From positions 1 to 20,525 of the forward strand of contig JBCLBO010000058.1 of assembly GCA_038916785.1 (NCBI GenBank): 20,525 bases of DNA, in the 5' to 3' direction. The translations under genes were made by a program, and so were the position numbers. The notes below the pieces were generated by a model that made no database searches, was not told the origin of the DNA, and was given only the letters and a program-made list of their open reading frames with translations. This DNA comes from VFKU01 sp038916785. Lineage in GTDB: Bacteria; Hydrogenedentota; Hydrogenedentia; Hydrogenedentales; GCA-2746185. Positions 15,292-20,525 of the stretch are shown piece by piece (the stretch's first letter is position 1; each line of letters begins with the position of its first letter).

Positions 15292-18200
15292 TTGGATGGC
15301 CGCACTGTGTTGGAACGCTCACGAATCCTAGCATTACTCCTAACATTCGCCGCGTCGATTCCCGCGCGGGCCGGGGACGATATTTCGTCGCAGGCCTACG
15401 CGATCCTTCAGGCGCGCTGCCTCGAATGCCACGGCCTCGAGAAAAAACGCGGCGAACTGCGTCTCGATTCCCGCGAAGGCATACTCAAAGGCGGGGAATC
15501 CAAAGAACCCGCCATCCTCGCAGGCAAGGCTGACGACAGCGCGCTGTTCTATCGCATCAGCACGGATGACGAGAAGGAGCGCATGCCGTCGAAGGCGGAC
15601 CCGCTCCCGGCCGCGGAAATCGCCGTGCTCAAAGCGTGGATCGACGCCGGCGCGCCCTGGCCGAAGGACGCGCCGGTTCCGGCCGACGCCCTGCCGCACT
15701 GGGCCTTCCAGCCGCCGGTCGAGCCTGCGCTCCCCGATGCGAAGAACGCCGGCGCGGTGGGGAATGCGCTCGATCGCTTCCTGGTCGCCGCGATGGAAAA
15801 AGCCGGGCTTGAGCCCGCGCCCGAGGCCGACAAACACACGCTCATGCGCCGCGCGTATCTGGAGCTTGCCGGTCTTCCGCCGCCGCCGGACGAAATCGCC
15901 GCCTTCGTGAAGGATCGGCGCGCGGACGCCTACGACCGTCTCGTCGATCGCTTGCTCGCTTCCCCGCATTACGGTGAGCGCCAAGCCCGCCGCTGGCTCG
16001 ACGCCGCACGCTACGCCGACACCAACGGCTACGAAAAAGATCGCCCCCGCTCAATCTGGCCTTACCGCGACTGGGTGATCAACGCATTCAACGACAACAC
16101 GCCTTACAACGAATTCATCGTCGAGCAGGTCGCCGGCGATTTGCTCCCGAACGCGACCGAGTCGCAAAAGGTCGCCACCGGTTTTCACCGCAACTCGATG
16201 TTCAACGAAGAGGGCGGCATCGACGCGGCCGAGGACTGGTACAAGCGCACGGTCGATCGCACGAACACGACCGCCTCCGTTTTCCTCGGCCTCACCATGC
16301 AATGCGCGCAATGCCACGATCACAAGTACGACCCGATCTCGCAGCGCGAGTATTACGCCTTCAGCGCCTTCATGAACGACTCCGGCGAAGCCAAGCTGCC
16401 CCTCCACGACGCGAAGATCGAAGCCGAGCGCGCGAAGGCGCTCACGGAAATCGCTAAACAAGAGGATGCGCTCGCGAAGCGGGTCTTCTCGGTGCCTGTG
16501 ATACGCGCTGAATTTGAAACATGGGTGGTCGAGGCCCAAAGAAAGTCTTTGGGGTGGCAAGTACTCCGCCCCATACGGATCTACTCCAAGCAGGGCTCCA
16601 CCATGAAGGTGCTCGATGACGGATCAGTTCTCGCTACAGGTGACGTGCCGAACGACGACGTCTACAGTCTCGAATACGGGATCGCAGGACCAAGCATCAC
16701 AGGGATTCGTCTGGAGGTGCTCCCCGACGAGACTTTACCGGGAGGCGGTCCGGGTCGCGGGGAAGTTCTTGCGGATGGCGACTTCCTTCTGACTCGATTT
16801 GGCGGATACTCATTCAATGGCGACATCTCATTTCCACTCGAAATAGCGTCTGCGACGCAGGACTACGCGGCAAAGGACTTTGAGGCGTCAAAGGCGCTCG
16901 ACGCACTCAGCGATACAGGATGGTCTGTGAAAGGTGCGACAGGAAAACCGCATCAAGCCGTTTTCGCCCTGGGGTTCAATGCGGGTGGGCCTGGACTGAT
17001 GTTGGAGTTGGAGCAGGATTTTATACATCAACACGTTATCGGACGATTCCGTGTCTCTGTTACATCAAGCCCCGGGCCTGTCGTGGCTTCGGGTGTTCCT
17101 GCCGAGGTCGAATCCGCGCTGCTGAAGTCTCCCGAAACGCGTACATCAGCGAATGCCGCGCTCATCGAGCGGCACTACGCGCTCGAAGTCGCCCCCGCAC
17201 TCGAAGCTGAGCGAAAGAAACTGGACGAAGCACGCGCCGCGATTCCGAAATTTCCGACTTCCCTCGTCATGACGCCGCGCGATCCGCCGCGCGCTACGCA
17301 TTTGCAGCATCGTGGAGAGTTCCTGAACCCGCGCGAGGAAGTAGAGATGGGCGTGCCCGCGGTGCTGCCGCCGCTGCCCGACGGCGCGCCGCCGAATCGC
17401 CTGACACTCGCGCGATGGATCGCGAACGAGAACAATCCGCTCACCGCCCGCGTCGCGATGAACCGGCTCTGGCAACAGGTCTTTGGCCGCGGCATCGTCG
17501 GCACCGTCGACGACTTCGGCACGCGCGGCGACAAGCCGGCAAACCCGGAGCTCCTCGACTGGCTCGCTATCGAATTCGTGCGCGCCGGCTGGGACTACAA
17601 ACACATGCACCGGCTCCTCGTCACCTCGGCGGCGTTCCGCCGAGACGCACCCGTCACTCCGCTGGCGCTGGAGAAAGACCCGGAAAATCTCCTACTCGCG
17701 CGCGCACCGCGCCTGCGCCTCGAAGCGGAGACCATCCGCGACGTCGCGCTCGCCGCGTCCGGCTTGCTGAACGATCGCATCGGCGGGCCGAGCGTGTATC
17801 CGCCGCAGCCCGCGGGCGTCGCCGAAGTGGCCTACGACGGCGCGCAATGGCCCACCAGCCACGGCGCGGACCGCTACCGGCGCGGCCTCTACACCTACAT
17901 GAAACGGACGACGCCGTATGCCGCCGCAGTCACCTTCGACGCGCCATCGGGCGAGGAACTCTGCCCGCGCCGCGAACGCACCATTACACCGTTGCAAGCG
18001 CTGACGCTACTGAACGACCAGGTCTACCTCGAAGCCGCGCAGGCGCTCGCCAAGCGCGCGATCGACGCGCGCAAGAATGACCGCGATCGCATCGAATACC
18101 TATATCTGCTCTGCCTCGCGCGCACGCCCGGCGCACACGAAATCGCGCGCATCGAACAGTTCCTGCAATCTACCCGTATCGCACTCGCCGCCGACGCGCC

Positions 18201-18324
18201 ACGCGCCCGCCAGATCGCAGGGCCCATCGGCGTGCTCTCCGCTGCGCCGCCGCCAGAACTCGCCGCATGGACCACCGTCTGCCGCGCTATACTAAACCTC
18301 GACGAAACCATCACGAGAGGATGA
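15292..18324 (+). CDS. PSCyt1/DUF1549/DUF1553 planctomycete-type cytochrome protein
   Basis: A 1010-residue exported protein. After a signal peptide (to about residue 28) comes a cytochrome-like PSCyt1 domain with CLECH (43-47). DUF1549 (about 150-365) follows, with RYADTNGYEKDRPRSIWPYRDW and a second CxxCH (CAQCH, 338-342) in the typical QCHDHKYDPISQREYY context. A beta-rich middle (about 400-600) has the pattern DGSVLATG, LPGGGPGRGEVLADGDF and GRFRVSVT. DUF1553 closes the protein (about 700-960, LARWIANENNPLTARVAMNR). Such proteins pair with DUF1501 proteins in Planctomycetota-like bacteria. Their chemistry is not established, though roles in polysaccharide or sulfated-substrate use are often proposed. 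Start is uncertain: TTG 15292 has no ribosome binding site; GTG 15307, with GGATGG 7 bp upstream, would remove 5 residues. Base composition drops in the middle domain (about 16490-17110). Confidence 0.9.
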   Translation: MDGRTVLERSRILALLLTFAASIPARAGDDISSQAYAILQARCLECHGLEKKRGELRLDSREGILKGGESKEPAILAGKADDSALFYRISTDDEKERMPSKADPLPAAEIAVLKAWIDAGAPWPKDAPVPADALPHWAFQPPVEPALPDAKNAGAVGNALDRFLVAAMEKAGLEPAPEADKHTLMRRAYLELAGLPPPPDEIAAFVKDRRADAYDRLVDRLLASPHYGERQARRWLDAARYADTNGYEKDRPRSIWPYRDWVINAFNDNTPYNEFIVEQVAGDLLPNATESQKVATGFHRNSMFNEEGGIDAAEDWYKRTVDRTNTTASVFLGLTMQCAQCHDHKYDPISQREYYAFSAFMNDSGEAKLPLHDAKIEAERAKALTEIAKQEDALAKRVFSVPVIRAEFETWVVEAQRKSLGWQVLRPIRIYSKQGSTMKVLDDGSVLATGDVPNDDVYSLEYGIAGPSITGIRLEVLPDETLPGGGPGRGEVLADGDFLLTRFGGYSFNGDISFPLEIASATQDYAAKDFEASKALDALSDTGWSVKGATGKPHQAVFALGFNAGGPGLMLELEQDFIHQHVIGRFRVSVTSSPGPVVASGVPAEVESALLKSPETRTSANAALIERHYALEVAPALEAERKKLDEARAAIPKFPTSLVMTPRDPPRATHLQHRGEFLNPREEVEMGVPAVLPPLPDGAPPNRLTLARWIANENNPLTARVAMNRLWQQVFGRGIVGTVDDFGTRGDKPANPELLDWLAIEFVRAGWDYKHMHRLLVTSAAFRRDAPVTPLALEKDPENLLLARAPRLRLEAETIRDVALAASGLLNDRIGGPSVYPPQPAGVAEVAYDGAQWPTSHGADRYRRGLYTYMKRTTPYAAAVTFDAPSGEELCPRRERTITPLQALTLLNDQVYLEAAQALAKRAIDARKNDRDRIEYLYLLCLARTPGAHEIARIEQFLQSTRIALAADAPRARQIAGPIGVLSAAPPPELAAWTTVCRAILNLDETITRG

Positions 18325-18391
18325 GCATGCTCTGTACCGTACCCATGTCGCGGCGCGATGGACGTCCGCGTACTCCGCCTAAACGCTCCAT

Positions 18392-18438
18392 AGCCCCGGT
18401 AGGGGCGGCTGACAGTAGCCCGCCGTTTCAACGGCGGG
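18392..18438. repeat. GTAGGGGCGGCTGA unit plus 20-bp palindrome
   Basis: CCGGTAGGGGCGGCTGACA is a diverged copy of the arm sequence at 18459-18479. It is followed by the perfect palindrome CCCGCCGTT-TC-AACGGCGGG (18419-18438), preceded by GTAG. Confidence 0.75.
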
Positions 18439-18458
18439 TTGCGGGAATCCAAGTTTCA

Positions 18459-18517
18459 AGTCCCGTAGGGACGGCTGAACAAGCGAGCCCGGGAGTTTCA
18501 GCCGTCCCTACGGGACT
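18459..18517. repeat. Perfect 21-bp inverted repeat pair
   Basis: The left arm 18459-18479 (begins AGTCCCGTAGGGACGGCTG) and the right arm 18497-18517 are exact reverse complements with 17 bp between them. Each arm also holds its own small hairpin GTCCC-GTA-GGGAC. It could fold either as one long stem or as two short ones. Confidence 0.9.
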
Positions 18518-18538
18518 CGATTTTTGTTTCGTTCCTGA

Positions 18539-18558
18539 CCCGGCACTGAAGTGCCGGG
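18539..18558. repeat. 20-bp palindrome of the same family, opposite orientation
   Basis: CCCGGCACT-GA-AGTGCCGGG is followed by CTAC. Read on the minus strand it is GTAG-CCCGGCACT-TC-AGTGCCGGG, which matches the layout of 18415-18438 with different but complementary stem bases. Confidence 0.85.
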
Positions 18559-18570
18559 CTACTATCGGTT

Positions 18571-18602
18571 GTCCCTCCGGGACGATCTGTGGCGTATCGT
18601 CC
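18571..18602. repeat. Two overlapping hairpins next to a ribosome binding site
   Basis: GTCCC-TCC-GGGAC (18571-18583) overlaps GGACGAT-9-ATCGTCC (18580-18586 and 18596-18602). The second stem ends directly before the AAGGGA ribosome binding site (18603-18608) of the next gene. This closes the repeat array filling most of 18325-18615. Confidence 0.65.
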
Positions 18603-18615
18603 AAGGGATCGCGCC

Positions 18616-19107
18616 GTGGAAACTAACTTTCTTCGTGATCGCCGCGAAAAGATCGTCCGCGATCACATGGCGGACGAGAACGCGCTCGATTTCGTCAAGG
18701 TGCTCAGCACCTTCCCGCATCCGCGCTACGAGATCATCCCGACCGGCGCGGTCTATGACGGAAACGACACCGTGAACGCATACTACCGCGCCTCGCGCAC
18801 CGCCTTCCCCGATCAGCGCAACGAACTCATCAGCCTGCGCCACGCGGACGACGCGGTCGTCGTCGAGTTCTGGTTGCGCGGGACCAACCACGGCCCCTAT
18901 CGCGGCCTGCCCGCCACCGGCAACGCGTTTGAATGCCGCATGACCGCGTTCTTCATCTTCGAAGGCGAGCGGCTCGTCTGCGAGCGCGTGTACTTCGATT
19001 CGATGACGATGCTCAAGCAACTCATGGGCGACGTGAGCTGGAGAAAGCCGTCTAGCCTCCTCCGCGCGCTGCGGATGCTCGCCGGGCTGCGCAAAGGCCT
19101 CGCATGA
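18616..19107 (+). CDS. NTF2-like/SnoaL-type small protein
   Basis: A 163-residue soluble protein with the look of the SnoaL/ester cyclase branch of the NTF2-like fold. It opens with REKIVRDHMADENALDFVKV and then a PHPRYEIIPTGAVYDG segment. RASRTAFPDQRNELISLRHA and VVVEFWLRGTNHGPYRGLPA follow, leading to MTAFFIFEGERLVCERVYFD. These strands usually form a cone-shaped pocket; the substrate is unknown. There is no signal peptide. The GTG at 18616 is chosen because AAGGGA lies 7 bp upstream; a GTG at 18589 would start inside the palindromic repeat. The stop overlaps the next start by 4 bp (ATGA), so it is translationally coupled to the DUF1501 gene. Confidence 0.82.
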   Translation: METNFLRDRREKIVRDHMADENALDFVKVLSTFPHPRYEIIPTGAVYDGNDTVNAYYRASRTAFPDQRNELISLRHADDAVVVEFWLRGTNHGPYRGLPATGNAFECRMTAFFIFEGERLVCERVYFDSMTMLKQLMGDVSWRKPSSLLRALRMLAGLRKGLA

Positions 19108-20522
19108 ACCGCGATCCGCTCCACGAAATTACCCGCCGCCACTTCTTCGGCGAATGCGGCCTCGGCCTGGGCAAGATCGCGCTCGCCTCGCTGCTCGCCG
19201 GCGGCAGCGCGCGCGCATTCGGATCGACTTCGGGAGCGATCGCCCCGCAGTTTCCCGCGAAGGCCAAGCGCGTCATCTATCTCTTCCAGGCCGGCGCGCC
19301 GAGCCAGCTCGATCTCTTCGACCCCAAACCCGCCCTCACCAAATTCGACGGCACCAGCGTCCCCGCCGAAATCGTGAAGGACCAGCGCTACGCCTTCATC
19401 AACCGCGACGCCAAGCTCATGGCCTCACCCTTCAAATTTGCGCACCAAGGCAAGAGCGGCGTCCAACTTTCGGAAATGCTGCCGCACCTCGCCGGCGTCG
19501 TGGACGATCTCGCCTTCGTGAAGTCCGTCCACACCGATCAGTTCAACCACGCGCCCGCGCAGATTTTTTTCAACACCGGCAGCCCGCGCCCCGGCCGTCC
19601 AAGCATGGGCGCCTGGGTGACCTACGGCCTCGGCACCGAGGCCGACGACATGCCCGGGTTCATCGTGCTCACCTCCGGCGGCAGCCTGAGCGGCGGCACG
19701 TCGAACTGGGGCTGCGGCTTCATGCCCGCGAATTACCAGGGCGTGCCCTTCCGCGCCGCGGGTGACCCGATCCTCAATCTCACGAACCCCAAGGGCTTCG
19801 ACGACGCACTTCAGCGCGGCACGCTCGACCTCGTGCGCGATCTGAACCAGCACCGGCTCGACGCGATTGGCGATCCCGCGATTGCCGCGCGCATCGATTC
19901 CTATGAGCTCGCCTACCGCATGCAGTCCAGCGCACTCGAGATCCTCGACATCGCCCAGGAAGACCCGAAGACCCTCGAACTCTACGGCGCGAAGCCGGGC
20001 GAGTCTTCCTTTGCGAATAATTGCCTGCTCGCGCGGCGGCTCGTAGAGCACGGCGTCCGCTTCGTGAGCTGCTACCACTCCAGTTGGGACCACCACAGCG
20101 ACGTCGAAGGCGGCGTGCGCGACAAATGCCGCGAGACCGATCAGGCCAGCGCCGCACTCATCGCCGACCTCAAGCAGCGCGGCCTGCTCGACGACACGCT
20201 CGTCGTCTGGGGCGGCGAATTCGGACGCACGCCCATGGTCGAGTCCAGCGCCGCGCTCGGCCGCGCCAAAGGCCGCGACCACCACCCCCAGGCCTTCACC
20301 ATGTGGATGGCCGGCGGCGGAGTGAAGGCCGGGCTAAGCCTCGGCGCAACGGACGACCTCGGCTTCCACATCACCGAGCGCCCGGTCCACGTCCACGACA
20401 TCCAAGCCACGATCCTGCGCCTCCTCGGCTACGACCACACCAAGCTCATCTACCGCCACCAAGGCCGCGACTTCCGCCTCACCGACGTCTTCGGCGAAAT
20501 CGTCCCGGAACTGATCGCGTAA
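19104..20522 (+). CDS. TAT-exported DUF1501 protein
   Basis: A 472-residue protein with a twin-arginine signal (RR at 11-12 in TRRHFFGECGLGLGKIALAS, cleaved near 38). The body is DUF1501, a branch of the alkaline phosphatase/sulfatase-like fold. Typical segments are KRVIYLFQAGAPSQLDLFDP, FVKSVHTDQFNHAPAQIFFN, TLVVWGGEFGRTPM and KGRDHHPQAFTMWMAGGGVK. The protein is complete, ending at TAA 3 bp before the window edge. It pairs with the upstream DUF1549/DUF1553 protein as in many Planctomycetota-like genomes, and is coupled to the NTF2-like gene by a 4-bp overlap. Enzyme activity has not been established for this family as far as I know. Confidence 0.93.
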   Translation: MNRDPLHEITRRHFFGECGLGLGKIALASLLAGGSARAFGSTSGAIAPQFPAKAKRVIYLFQAGAPSQLDLFDPKPALTKFDGTSVPAEIVKDQRYAFINRDAKLMASPFKFAHQGKSGVQLSEMLPHLAGVVDDLAFVKSVHTDQFNHAPAQIFFNTGSPRPGRPSMGAWVTYGLGTEADDMPGFIVLTSGGSLSGGTSNWGCGFMPANYQGVPFRAAGDPILNLTNPKGFDDALQRGTLDLVRDLNQHRLDAIGDPAIAARIDSYELAYRMQSSALEILDIAQEDPKTLELYGAKPGESSFANNCLLARRLVEHGVRFVSCYHSSWDHHSDVEGGVRDKCRETDQASAALIADLKQRGLLDDTLVVWGGEFGRTPMVESSAALGRAKGRDHHPQAFTMWMAGGGVKAGLSLGATDDLGFHITERPVHVHDIQATILRLLGYDHTKLIYRHQGRDFRLTDVFGEIVPELIA

Positions 20523-20525
20523 CGA

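Noticed and set aside
18267..18626. Plus-strand frame through the palindromic array (PVGTAE, ALKCRATIGCPSGT)
   Set aside because: It is the translation of palindromic repeats; such peptides are known annotation artefacts.

Overview
The window is GC-rich chromosomal DNA from a Gram-negative bacterium. It encodes outer-membrane, TAT-exported and periplasmic haem proteins. The right end carries a DUF1549/DUF1553 cytochrome-type protein and a DUF1501 protein, a pairing typical of Planctomycetota, Verrucomicrobiota and related lineages such as Hydrogenedentota. The intergenic DNA is full of short palindromic or 'junk ORF' repeats of the kind common in those phyla. The phylum is an inference; no rRNA or phylogenetic marker allows a firm assignment.

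Left part (1-4622): after a repeat-filled stretch, a minus-strand cluster encodes a small secreted Cys-rich protein, a TolC/CusC-type outer-membrane lipoprotein and a TAT-exported multicopper oxidase with a Met-rich tail. This looks like a copper-tolerance unit, but no RND pump is inside the window. A plus-strand DUF2071 (YqjF-like) gene diverges from it.

Middle (4623-9545): a minus-strand operon runs di-haem MauG/cytochrome c peroxidase-like protein, then phnD, phnC and phnE. The genes overlap or are separated by 15 bp, and an AT-rich dyad region lies upstream of the first one. No phosphonate-degrading gene is present. The PhnD-like protein has Asp where classical PhnD has a binding-site His. 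The operon runs into a decayed universal stress protein gene that ends in a long perfect palindrome.

Right part (9546-20525): a remnant of the C-terminus of an unidentified protein and a repeat-rich spacer precede a complete M28 peptidase of the glutamate carboxypeptidase II type. This converges with typA/bipA across a spacer made almost entirely of known repeat families. Divergent from bipA is a three-gene plus-strand set: a large PSCyt1/DUF1549/DUF1553 protein, a small NTF2-like protein and a TAT-exported DUF1501 protein. The first two are separated by an array of palindromes; the last two overlap by 4 bp.

The best candidates for something undescribed are the di-haem peroxidase plus PhnDCE-like transporter operon and the NTF2-like gene inserted in a cytochrome/DUF1501 module. 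No tRNA, rRNA, CRISPR array, transposase or phage gene was seen.
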